This document shows, in pieces, positions 17,304-24,308 of a stretch of DNA of 43,166 nucleotides. Source of the DNA: JALRHH01 sp964638875 (GTDB taxonomy: Bacteria; Patescibacteriota; Saccharimonadia; Saccharimonadales; JALRHH01). The position numbers and the translations under genes are program-made. Below the pieces are notes generated by a model. It did no database searches. It had not been told where the DNA came from and saw only the letters and a program-made list of their open reading frames with translations. The DNA is taken from positions 1 through 43,166 of the forward strand of contig CAZXBL010000002.1 of the NCBI GenBank assembly GCA_964638875.1, written 5' to 3'. How positions within the stretch are numbered: the first letter of the stretch is position 1; every line of letters starts with the position of its first letter.

Positions 17304-18350
17304 ATGACCGAACAACAAAAGCGGCGACGCTTCCGAATGTTCTTTACGTGGTTCACCATTCTGGCAATGGTGGGGCTTGCTTACTTGCTGCGTGCGCAGA
17401 TCGCTGAGACGATTCAAAACCTCGGTAAAGTCAACGCGTGGGTTTTACTCCTATTGATTCCGCTGCATGTCGCCAGTTATTACAGCCAGGGCAAGTTGTA
17501 TCAAGGGATATTCCGGGCATTGGGTGAACGGTTCCGAACCAAGTCAATGTATCGACTGACGCTGGAACTAAACTTTATCAATAATGTTTTCCCTAGTGGC
17601 GGTGTCAGCGGCTTTTCTTATCTACCGATTAGGCTTAAGGACGAAGGTATCACGACAGGTAAGGCTACATTGGTGCAGCTGATGCGTTTCATGACGATTT
17701 TTAGTGGCTTCCAGGTATTGTTGTTCATCGGTGTATTTACATTGTCGCTCCATGGCGAGGTCAACAACTTGACTATTTTGGCTGCGAGCTCTTTGACGAC
17801 CTTACTTCTGGTCGGCACGGCACTGCTTGCGTATATTATTGGAAACCAGGCCAGGATTAAAGCTTTCTTTACATTTGTTACCAAGATCGTGAACTTTTTA
17901 ATTCATATTGTTCGTCCAAATCATCCAGAAACGATAAATATCACCAGAGCGCAGGCTGCTTTCCTGGAGCTTCACCATAACTACATGAAGATCCGCCGTG
18001 ATATTACCAAGCTGAAGAAACCGTTTTTCTTTGGTTTGTGTTTTAGTCTAGCGGAACTAGCTTCGATTTATGTGGTATACATCGCATTTGGGGAACTGGT
18101 CAATCCTGGCGCAATTATCATTGCGTATGCAATCGCTAATTTTGCAGGAATCATATCAGTTTTGCCTGGTGGTATCGGTATCTACGAGGCACTTATGACA
18201 GGTGTTCTAGTAGCAGCGGGCGTGCCCGCCAGTGTCAGTTTGCCGGTGACGATCATGTACCGTGTACTGAATATGGGGATAGCGCTGCCACAAGGGGGCT
18301 GGCTCTACTATAGGGCTCTGCATGGCAAGCCAGCAAAACCAAATGGCTAG
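17304..18350 (+). CDS. Lysylphosphatidylglycerol synthase-like / UPF0104 membrane protein
   Basis: 348-residue polytopic membrane protein with about seven to eight hydrophobic segments. The family hallmark PGGIGIYEALMTGVLV is near the C terminus, and NNVFPSGGVSGFSYLPIRL is the conserved N-terminal stretch. Relatives include the membrane part of MprF (a lipid flippase) and glycolipid-associated proteins. There is no catalytic aminoacyl-transferase domain here, so lipid or polyprenol-linked substrate movement is more likely than synthesis. ATG 17304 fits the TATAAT box. The 3' end overlaps xseA. Confidence 0.85.
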   Translation: MTEQQKRRRFRMFFTWFTILAMVGLAYLLRAQIAETIQNLGKVNAWVLLLLIPLHVASYYSQGKLYQGIFRALGERFRTKSMYRLTLELNFINNVFPSGGVSGFSYLPIRLKDEGITTGKATLVQLMRFMTIFSGFQVLLFIGVFTLSLHGEVNNLTILAASSLTTLLLVGTALLAYIIGNQARIKAFFTFVTKIVNFLIHIVRPNHPETINITRAQAAFLELHHNYMKIRRDITKLKKPFFFGLCFSLAELASIYVVYIAFGELVNPGAIIIAYAIANFAGIISVLPGGIGIYEALMTGVLVAAGVPASVSLPVTIMYRVLNMGIALPQGGWLYYRALHGKPAKPNG

Positions 18351-19458
18351 CGATATAATTTTCTCTGTCAGCGATTTCGTCGCCGTATTAAACCAGACAC
18401 TGGATTACGCGTATCCTGACGTCACGATAGTGGGCGAGTTGTCTAACTTCCGTGTTAGCAAAAATCGTTGGGTCTATTTTGATCTGAAGGACGAATACAG
18501 CAGCGTTAAATTTTTTGGCACTATTTATATGCTGCCGGGTCCGCTTGAAGATGGAATGATGGTGCAAGTCAGTGGCACCCCTCGGTTACATCCACAATTT
18601 GGTTTCAGCGTAAACATGCGCTCTATCCAGCCTGTTGGCGAGGGTTCGTTAAAAAAGGCTGCGGCACTATTAGAGGCTAAGCTTACGGCAGAAGGGTTAT
18701 TTGATGAATCGCGAAAACGACTGATACCACACCCACCAAGACGGGTCGGGCTAGTAGCCTCTTCTGAATCCGCTGCTTATCATGATTTTATGAAAATTCT
18801 TAATGCCCGCTGGGGCGGTGTAGATATTGATCTGTACGATGTACAGGTTCAGGGAGAAGCTGCGCCGGCGCAAATTGTATCTGCTATAGAGTTTTTCAAT
18901 TCCCACTCTGAGCCAATGGATGTTCTGGTCGTAACTCGTGGTGGTGGCAGTGCTGAAGATCTGGCTGCATTCAACACCGAACAAGTCACCAGGGCAATCG
19001 CCGGTAGCCGTATACCGACACTTGTAGCAATTGGTCACGAAATTGATTTGAGCCTAGCAGAGCTTGCAGCAGATAAGCGCGCTAGCACACCAAGTAATGC
19101 GGCTGAGCTGCTCGTGCCCGACAAACTACATGCCCTAGAGCTGCTCGAAAATATTCGACAGCAGCTCAGTGATGCTTTGGGCGCGCAAGTTGCAGACAAA
19201 CAGGTTGAAATTTCAGATAATCGTAAACTTTTACATGATGCAATTCAACAGTTACTTAATTATGAGTCACAAACACTCAGTGCTAAACAGCAGTTGCTAG
19301 AGGCACTGAGCCCCCATGCTGCTATGCGGAGAGGCTATGCGTTGGTGATAGTAAATGGCAAAGTTGTACGAAGCGTTAACGACCTGAAACTACAACAGAT
19401 AGTTAGTATTGATGTAATTGACGGTAAAGCTAAAGCAGAAATTAAGGAGATCATATGA
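18322..19458 (+). CDS. xseA: Exodeoxyribonuclease VII large subunit
   Basis: Large subunit of a single-strand-specific DNA exonuclease. The N-terminal OB fold (VTIVGELSNFRVSKNRWVYFDLKD) is followed by the nuclease core (VASSESAAYHDF ... VVTRGGGSAEDLAAFN ... AIGHEIDLSLAELAADKRASTPSNAAE) and a shortened coiled-coil C terminus. At 378 residues it is somewhat shorter than E. coli XseA (456). ATG 18322 overlaps the upstream gene by 29 bases; ATG 18343 is a possible alternative. The stop overlaps xseB as ATGA. Confidence 0.96.
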   Translation: MASQQNQMASDIIFSVSDFVAVLNQTLDYAYPDVTIVGELSNFRVSKNRWVYFDLKDEYSSVKFFGTIYMLPGPLEDGMMVQVSGTPRLHPQFGFSVNMRSIQPVGEGSLKKAAALLEAKLTAEGLFDESRKRLIPHPPRRVGLVASSESAAYHDFMKILNARWGGVDIDLYDVQVQGEAAPAQIVSAIEFFNSHSEPMDVLVVTRGGGSAEDLAAFNTEQVTRAIAGSRIPTLVAIGHEIDLSLAELAADKRASTPSNAAELLVPDKLHALELLENIRQQLSDALGAQVADKQVEISDNRKLLHDAIQQLLNYESQTLSAKQQLLEALSPHAAMRRGYALVIVNGKVVRSVNDLKLQQIVSIDVIDGKAKAEIKEII

Positions 19459-19649
19459 AAGAAGTGGATTACCAGGCACTTAACGCAGAGCTAAGCGATA
19501 TCTTGGCAAAGTTGCAGTCAGATGACTTGTCGGTTGATGAGGCACTCAAAGCCTATGAACGTGGTATTACTATCACGAAGGAGCTAGAAAAGTACCTTAA
19601 AACTGCAGAGAATAAGATAACTAAGATTCGTTCAGCGCTAGACACATGA
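19455..19649 (+). CDS. xseB: Exodeoxyribonuclease VII small subunit
   Basis: 64 residues, all helical, matching XseB (LNAELSDILAKLQSDDLSVDEALKAYERG). It overlaps xseA by 4 bases (ATGA), has an AAGGAG ribosome binding site in the xseA tail, and its own stop overlaps the next gene by ATGA, so three genes are translationally coupled. Confidence 0.95.
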   Translation: MKEVDYQALNAELSDILAKLQSDDLSVDEALKAYERGITITKELEKYLKTAENKITKIRSALDT

Positions 19650-20140
19650 TAGAAATTTTGGTTCTGGCATTAGTAGCCGTATTCTTTCTATTTGCGTTTG
19701 TATTATTGTTTGGTGCACCCTATCTGCCAACTCTATCAACGCAAGCAAAAGCAGCACTTGAGTTAGCTGATCTTAAGAAAGGTGGTCACCTGCTGGAACT
19801 GGGATGCGGGGACGGCAGGGTAATGGTTGCTGCCGCAGAGCAGGGGATGCGCGTAACAGGGTACGAGCTCAACCCTATTCTGGCTTTTATCTCTTGGTTG
19901 CGCACAAGGCGCTATGGGGGGCGGGTTAGCGTCGTGTGGGGCAACTTCTGGGGGAAGCAATTGCCACCAGCAGAAGCAATATTCGTATTTTTACTACCAA
20001 AATACATGGAAAAGCTGGATAAAAAAATTATTCAAGAAAGTAGTAAGCCTGTCAAATTAGTTAGCTTTGCATTTACTATCCCCGGTAGGCAGGTAATAGC
20101 AGAGAAACAAGGTGTCCATCTGTATATTTACCACAAGTAA
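19646..20140 (+). CDS. Membrane-anchored class I SAM-dependent methyltransferase
   Basis: 164 residues. An N-terminal membrane helix (ILVLALVAVFFLFAFVLLFGAPYLP) is followed by a short Rossmann methyltransferase with motif I LLELGCGDGRVMVAAAEQG and the acidic YELNP after strand 2. There is no obvious substrate-recognition domain. It resembles small anchored methyltransferases common in CPR genomes whose substrate is not known. Coupled to xseAB by overlapping start and stop. Confidence 0.8.
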   Translation: MIEILVLALVAVFFLFAFVLLFGAPYLPTLSTQAKAALELADLKKGGHLLELGCGDGRVMVAAAEQGMRVTGYELNPILAFISWLRTRRYGGRVSVVWGNFWGKQLPPAEAIFVFLLPKYMEKLDKKIIQESSKPVKLVSFAFTIPGRQVIAEKQGVHLYIYHK

Positions 20141-20143
20141 CCC

Positions 20144-20172
20144 TTGCAACAGGGGCACGGTTCAGTTACCAT
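20144..20172 (+). promoter_or_regulatory. Promoter, leaderless type
   Basis: TTGCAA (20144-20149), 17-base spacer, TACCAT (20167-20172), then 7 bases to ATG 20180. Confidence 0.5.
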
Positions 20173-20179
20173 AAGCGTA

Positions 20180-20923
20180 ATGAATCAAGATCCATTTGCG
20201 CCAAAATATGGGGTGGGTGACAAAAACCAGCCAGTTCCGCCGTTGCAATACGGTGGCATGCCAGTGGGGCAACCTAGAAAAAGATTAAATGGTCTACTAA
20301 TCCCTTTTATTTTGGCGGTGCTGTTCTTGATGGGTGCTATCGGTTTCGCTATCTGGGCGTATATGGGGATGCAAGACTATAAGTCAAATGTACAACCCAA
20401 GATAGACCAAGCAGTGGCAATCGCTGAAGAGAAGACTAAAACAGCAAAAGATGCTGAGTTTGTTGAGAAAGAGAAGAGCCCAGTTCGTACGTACAAGGCT
20501 CCTCAAACCGCAGGTAGTCTCGTGATCACCTATCCCAAGACATGGAGTGCTTTCGTAGAAGAATCTGACAAAAACAACGAATTAGTAAATGGCTACTTCC
20601 ACCCGTCATATGTTCCGGCAGCCGAATCTGGCACTGACTTTGCGCTGCGTGTAGAAGTGGTCTCCCAGGCTTATGACCAAGTGTTAAAACAATTTGAAGG
20701 CAAGGTAAAAACCGGCAAGTTAAAAATCTCGGCCTACAAAGCCCCTAAAATGGCTGCAAGCTCGGTAGGTGCCAGGGTAGATGGTGAGATCAACACGGGG
20801 CAACAAGACAGCATGGTTATATTCCCATTACGTGACAAGACGATTATGATCTCTACTGAATCAGCCCAATTCCTTGGTGATTTTAACGACATCGTCCTCG
20901 CAAACTTGACATTCGAACCATAA
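20180..20923 (+). CDS. Single-pass membrane hypothetical protein
   Basis: 247 residues, not recognised. A proline- and glycine-rich cytoplasmic tail, basic RKRLNG, one helix (LLIPFILAVLFLMGAIGFAIWAYM), a short charged coiled coil (AVAIAEEKTKTAKDAEFVEKEK), then an outer domain with beta-like segments (GSLVITYPKTWSAFVEES; SMVIFPLRDKTIMIST). The outer domain has the feel of PsbP/lipoprotein-like folds that contain YPKxW, but this is weak. ATG 20180 fits the promoter; the frame is open back to a TTG at 20144 that is part of the -35 box. Confidence 0.75.
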   Translation: MNQDPFAPKYGVGDKNQPVPPLQYGGMPVGQPRKRLNGLLIPFILAVLFLMGAIGFAIWAYMGMQDYKSNVQPKIDQAVAIAEEKTKTAKDAEFVEKEKSPVRTYKAPQTAGSLVITYPKTWSAFVEESDKNNELVNGYFHPSYVPAAESGTDFALRVEVVSQAYDQVLKQFEGKVKTGKLKISAYKAPKMAASSVGARVDGEINTGQQDSMVIFPLRDKTIMISTESAQFLGDFNDIVLANLTFEP

Positions 20924-20932
20924 AAGTTGCGT

Positions 20933-20981
20933 TCAAACCTAAAGGTTTGACCACCTTCTTTTGGCACCGATCCAAAAGAAG
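20933..20981. repeat. Two perfect extragenic hairpins
   Basis: TCAAACCT/AGGTTTGA at 20933-20950 and CTTCTTTTGG/CCAAAAGAAG (10 bp, 7-base loop) at 20955-20981. No T-run follows. The second resembles the palindromes at 21696 and 36501 in its CTTTTCTT-like arms. Confidence 0.6.
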
Positions 20982-21019
20982 CTAAAGATCTCGTGGCAAC
21001 TGTACTTTCGTGATCTATC

Positions 21020-21123
21020 TGTTGTCATAACCAGGCTTGCTGCGGAACTCAGAAATATCTTGCTACTAGCAACATATTTCCTCAAACAGTCCTCGCACCC
21101 AAGGGCGCCTAGTTCCCACAACG
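21020..21123. other. Nested inverted repeats in the 262-base intergenic region 20924-21185
   Basis: Three nested arms: TGTTGT with ACAACG (one mismatch) at 21020/21118, GGAACT with AGTTCC at 21044/21111, and AAATATCTTGCT with AGCAACATATTT at 21053/21068. The innermost is a hairpin with one C-C mismatch. No ORF is seen in this region. It could be a structured RNA or the remains of a small palindromic element. Confidence 0.4.
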
Positions 21124-21172
21124 TTTAGTCAGGAAAATACAGAGCCACAAACCCCGCCCGTACGGTTTTTGG

Positions 21173-21178
21173 TATCAT
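21173..21178 (+). promoter_or_regulatory. -10 box, leaderless type
   Basis: TATCAT ends 7 bases before ATG 21186. No -35 match. Confidence 0.4.
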
Positions 21179-21185
21179 TAGTAGC

Positions 21186-21611
21186 ATGACCAGAGACACA
21201 AAGTTAAAACTAATGTTGCCCCTGCTATATGCAATTTTGGCGGCTGCCTTTTTTGTATATACGTTCCCAGATGACGTAAGTGCTCACCATGTAATTGGAG
21301 TTATTGTTACCGGGTTGTCATTTGCACTCTGGATCGTGTCGAGAGTACAGCTTGGCAATGCGTTCTCGCTCGCACCCAAGTCTAAGTTTATTGTGAGCAC
21401 TGGGATTTATTCTAAACTGAGGCACCCGGTCTACTATTTCTCAATAACAGCTGTGTTGGGTTTGGCTGTATACAGCCTGAACGCATTCGTATTTGTCGCG
21501 CTGGTTGCTTTGATACTGGTAGAGATCATTCGCATCCGTGCAGAAGAGAAATTATTGTTATCAAGCTTTGGCAAACAGTACCTCGAATACAAGAAAAGCA
21601 CCTGGTTCTAG
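21186..21611 (+). CDS. Isoprenylcysteine carboxyl methyltransferase-like membrane methyltransferase
   Basis: 141 residues with four hydrophobic segments. The C-terminal ICMT/PEMT signature is clear: FIVSTGIYSKLRHPVYYFSI, followed by RAEEKLLLSSFGKQYLEYKKST. Bacterial members methylate lipids or small prenylated or unsaturated substrates; the substrate here cannot be told. It stands alone between two palindrome-rich intergenic regions. Confidence 0.85.
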   Translation: MTRDTKLKLMLPLLYAILAAAFFVYTFPDDVSAHHVIGVIVTGLSFALWIVSRVQLGNAFSLAPKSKFIVSTGIYSKLRHPVYYFSITAVLGLAVYSLNAFVFVALVALILVEIIRIRAEEKLLLSSFGKQYLEYKKSTWF

Positions 21612-21654
21612 CCGATACGTCCGGCGGCCGCATGTGCATCGCCAAAAACAGATG

Positions 21655-21722
21655 AGCTGACTCAGCTGTTATTTGACGTGCACGAGTCTCTTTTGCTTCT
21701 TTACTTACGGTAAGAAAAGAAG
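21655..21722. repeat. Palindromes in the 272-base gap 21612-21883
   Basis: AGCTGA-C-TCAGCT (21655-21667) and a 27-base near-perfect palindrome at 21696-21722 with arms CTTCTTTaCTTAC / GTAAGaAAAGAAG. The centre CTTACGGTA also occurs at the centre of the palindrome at 36501-36578. Nothing coding is seen in this gap apart from a TACAAT box (21845-21850) before the next gene. Confidence 0.55.
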
Positions 21723-21883
21723 GTGAGTGGATCTTCAGGTCCAATCGCAACAAAATTTTATAAAAAGACAGCTAACCATTAGCGAGACAATATATTTGTT
21801 CAATGTGACATTACGTTTTAGTATTTTTTGATGCTAAATGGGTGTACAATAGGGCTAAATCGGGTAAGTAGGGGTAATAAGTT

Positions 21884-22591
21884 TTGGCAACCACGGCGTT
21901 TGGCAACGATGAACATGAACGTTTGCTTCGTGCGCTCGCTGAGCAGCTGAAACTACCTCTGATGCAGATCGCCAGGGAAGCAGAGTTGGCTCAGACTGCC
22001 AACAGCTCCTCATATGGGTCAATATCTTATACCGCTGATATGGCACTCCGTCTAATAGATAGTTATTTACTTAGTGTAGAGCTACAGGCATTGCCATNNN
22101 NNNNNNNAGAACCTGTATCAGTTAGCGCTATGCTACAGGATACCGCGCACTCACTCAGCCAATTAGCAAAACAATACGATTGCGATTTACGAATAGACCT
22201 AAAGGGCAAGTACCAGCCCGTCATGGCACATCGTCGTAGTTTGGAGTCAGCGCTCACAAGCCTCGGGTACGCCTTTATAGAATCGGCAGCATCAAATGAA
22301 GAACGACGACACACAGTTGTACTAGGCGCCCACCAGAGCAGCCGTGGGTTGGTAGTTGGTGCATTTGGCGATCATGCCGATGTGAGCTCAGACAGCTTGA
22401 AGCGCGGATTAGCACTATTTGGTACCGCTAAGCAAGCGCTGCCATCACTCAGCTCAACAGCTGGTGCAGGGGTATTTGTGGCAAATGCTCTACTGGCTAA
22501 CCTACAAGCACCGCTACATACGTCCAGCCACGATAAACTATCCGGTTTGGCAGCAACCTTACTACCAAGTCACCAACTATCTCTTGTCTAA
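21884..22591 (+). CDS. Histidine-kinase-like protein lacking catalytic residues (contains an assembly gap)
   Basis: The N-terminal helix LLRALAEQLKLPLMQIAREAELAQ lines up with the HisKA dimerisation helix (SHELRTPL), but the phosphorylated His position is Glu. The C-terminal part follows the HATPase plan with the usual N, G1 and G2 boxes degraded: SLESALTSLGYAFIESA, VVGAFGDHAD and STAGAGVFVANALLANLQAPL. There is no transmembrane segment. Ten Ns at 22098-22107 hide a few residues. It starts at TTG 21884, and the stop directly abuts the ATG of a receiver gene. It is best read as a pseudokinase or scaffold rather than a working kinase; the family assignment is moderate. Confidence 0.6.
   Translation: MATTAFGNDEHERLLRALAEQLKLPLMQIAREAELAQTANSSSYGSISYTADMALRLIDSYLLSVELQALPXXXXEPVSVSAMLQDTAHSLSQLAKQYDCDLRIDLKGKYQPVMAHRRSLESALTSLGYAFIESAASNEERRHTVVLGAHQSSRGLVVGAFGDHADVSSDSLKRGLALFGTAKQALPSLSSTAGAGVFVANALLANLQAPLHTSSHDKLSGLAATLLPSHQLSLV
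22098..22107. other. Assembly gap (10 Ns)
   Basis: Ten Ns inside the kinase-like gene. The frame happens to continue across it, but the true length is unknown. Confidence 0.99.
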
Positions 22592-22957
22592 ATGAAAATT
22601 TTACTTATCGAACCAGATGCAAAACTGGCTGCAATCTACCAGGCTGCACTAGAGCAGGCAGGGCATTCCGTCCGTCACACCCCACACGCTCAGGACGCGG
22701 TGCACGAAGCAGATGACTCTAAGCCAGATATTGTCGTGCTTGAACTGCAACTGGCAAAGCATAATGGCGTTGAATTTATTTACGAATTTAGATCCTATAG
22801 CGAATGGCAAAACGTGCCAATTATTTTGCTAACGATGGTTGCGCCGCACTCACTCGGCATTACAGCAGAAATGTTCGAGCAGCTGGGCATCATCGATTGC
22901 CTGTATAAGCCTGCAACTAATCTAAGGAAACTTGTCGAGGCAGTGGGTGAAGCGTAG
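22592..22957 (+). CDS. Degenerate CheY-like receiver with Glu at the phosphorylation site
   Basis: 121-residue REC fold: MKILLIEPDAKLAAIY, then VVLELQLAKHNGVEF, ILLTMVAP and CLYKPATN. The conserved acidic pocket is reduced to E-P-D and the phospho-accepting Asp (usually LLDxxMP) is Glu, a change that often mimics the phosphorylated state. Thr and Lys are kept. It starts at the base after the stop codon of the kinase-like gene, so the two are surely co-translated. With a partner lacking its His, this looks like a constitutive protein-interaction pair. Confidence 0.8.
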   Translation: MKILLIEPDAKLAAIYQAALEQAGHSVRHTPHAQDAVHEADDSKPDIVVLELQLAKHNGVEFIYEFRSYSEWQNVPIILLTMVAPHSLGITAEMFEQLGIIDCLYKPATNLRKLVEAVGEA

Positions 22958-23118
22958 GTCTCACTTCATAGGTCTTTTCGTTTACGAAAGGCAGTATGGC
23001 GGATGTAGCCTGGTAGTTATTGCGACAAAGCATAGCCGTAGCTACGCTGCGAAGCAAAACTGGCAGGCTGCGCCGACAGGCTGGCTTGCAGTATGAAAGG
23101 ATCTATGAAGTGAGGCCT
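22956..23118. repeat. Long inverted repeat enclosing the recO ribosome binding site and start
   Basis: The 23-base arm 22956-22978 is fully complementary in RNA to 23096-23118, with three G-U pairs and no mismatches. The 3' arm contains the AAAGGA site (23096-23101) and GTG 23110 of recO; the 5' arm begins at the stop codon of the receiver gene. Smaller hairpins lie inside, for example CTTTTCG/CGAAAGG (22974-22991) and the palindrome CGTAGCTACG. Confidence 0.75.
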
Positions 23119-23805
23119 TCTATCGTCACAAAGGGCATTGTTTTGTCGCGGCGGGATTATCAAGAAGCCGATCGTATCTTAAATGTATTAACTCCAGACC
23201 ACGGTCGCGTGAGTATCATTGCAAAAGGCGTTCGCAGGCCTAAATCTAAAATGGCTGGTGGCATAGAACTGTTTTCCATTAACGAACTGACAATAATGCC
23301 GGGCAAGAGCGATCTAAAAACACTCATCAGCAGCCGTATGCATACCAACTATGGCAATATTGTGAAAGATATACAGCGCACCATGTTTGGCTACGAGCTA
23401 CTCAAGCAACTCCACCATTATATGGAGGATGAGGCAGGTCCAGAATACTTCGAGTTACTTACTAGAACGCTAGATGGGCTCAATGACGATTCATTGCTGA
23501 TTGGTTTTATTGATTTTTGGTTTACGGTACAGATGTTGAAGATAACTGGTCATGCACCAAACCTTATGACGGACACAGAGGGTGGCAAGCTATCAGAAGA
23601 CGCTGTGTATTTATTCGATTTTGAATCAATGTCATTCCGCATACACACCGGCGGTGCATACACTTCCAATCATATAAAATTGCTAAGGTTAGGATACGGA
23701 TCAAACAGCCCGAGTATCCTGAAGCAGGTTAAAGATGCAGACAAGTATATCGACGAATCTCTTATCCTTGCAAAAAACCTCCTCCGCCAACATGTGAACA
23801 GTTGA
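23110..23805 (+). CDS. recO: DNA repair protein RecO
   Basis: RecO helps load RecA through RecF/RecR and anneals ssDNA. The N-terminal OB fold is clear (TKGIVLSRRDYQEADRILNVLTPDHGRVSIIAKGVRRPKSK). The helical C-terminal part is present, but the four-Cys zinc cluster of many RecO proteins is absent. GTG 23110 is chosen because AAAGGA lies 8 bases upstream and family homology begins there; the frame is open to 23020 but that part lies in the palindrome. The product is 231 residues. Start and ribosome binding site are both in the arm of a long hairpin. Confidence 0.9.
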   Translation: MRPSIVTKGIVLSRRDYQEADRILNVLTPDHGRVSIIAKGVRRPKSKMAGGIELFSINELTIMPGKSDLKTLISSRMHTNYGNIVKDIQRTMFGYELLKQLHHYMEDEAGPEYFELLTRTLDGLNDDSLLIGFIDFWFTVQMLKITGHAPNLMTDTEGGKLSEDAVYLFDFESMSFRIHTGGAYTSNHIKLLRLGYGSNSPSILKQVKDADKYIDESLILAKNLLRQHVNS

Positions 23806-23829
23806 CATCTGTAGGGATTGCTATTTAAT
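23802..23829 (+). promoter_or_regulatory. Promoter of the lipoprotein gene (leaderless type)
   Basis: TTGACA (23802-23807) overlaps the recO stop codon. A 16-base spacer and TTTAAT (23824-23829) follow, then 8 bases to ATG 23838. Confidence 0.65.
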
Positions 23830-23837
23830 CATTTGGT

Positions 23838-24269
23838 ATGAACCGGGCAAGGAGAACTAGCTTAGGACTTGGAGTGGCGTCGAGTGCACTACTATTTGGT
23901 GGGTGCGCGGCCGACTCAAATCGTGGGGAGCCGGGGTGCGATCCTGATAATGTTAGAGTGCTCTATTCTGGTATTGCCTCACGAGCTATTTGCGGCACCG
24001 GCGAAAAAGTGAACAGCATTGTTACTCCTGATGACGGGAAGAGTTTTTCACTTACAGAATCAGAGGGCCAAGATAAAGGTGACTATCTGGGCCCATTCGT
24101 AATGCTCGGACTCGCCTCAGTTATTGTTGGCGCTGGATATTATGGGGCACGAAACGCTTCCTCAGACGGCATGTACCACGAGACAAATAGATTAAAGATT
24201 ATGACTACAGGCGATTTTAATCTCGAGTTGCGCAAAGAAATATTTGAACCTTCATCACATGAGGAGTAA
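23838..24269 (+). CDS. Putative lipoprotein
   Basis: 143 residues. The N terminus is a lipoprotein signal: basic MNRARR, a hydrophobic stretch and the lipobox LLFGGC, which would be cleaved before Cys 22 or so. A second hydrophobic helix (GPFVMLGLASVIVGAGYYGA) lies in the middle, unusual for a simple lipoprotein, so it may be anchored twice. Two further Cys pairs with the outer domain. No family recognised. Confidence 0.7.
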   Translation: MNRARRTSLGLGVASSALLFGGCAADSNRGEPGCDPDNVRVLYSGIASRAICGTGEKVNSIVTPDDGKSFSLTESEGQDKGDYLGPFVMLGLASVIVGAGYYGARNASSDGMYHETNRLKIMTTGDFNLELRKEIFEPSSHEE

Positions 24270-24292
24270 TAGTTTTTTACCCCTGGTTAAGC

Positions 24293-24298
24293 TATAAT
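24293..24298 (+). promoter_or_regulatory. -10 box of glyS
   Basis: TATAAT ends 10 bases before ATG 24309, leaving at most a few leader bases and no ribosome binding site. Confidence 0.5.
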
Positions 24299-24308
24299 CT
24301 TAACTAAT

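Noticed and set aside
23000..23080. tRNA-like start (GCGGATGTAGCCTGGTAG) in the recO upstream region
   Set aside because: No anticodon arm, no T-loop GGTTCGA-type sequence and no acceptor match follow. It is part of the long inverted repeat.
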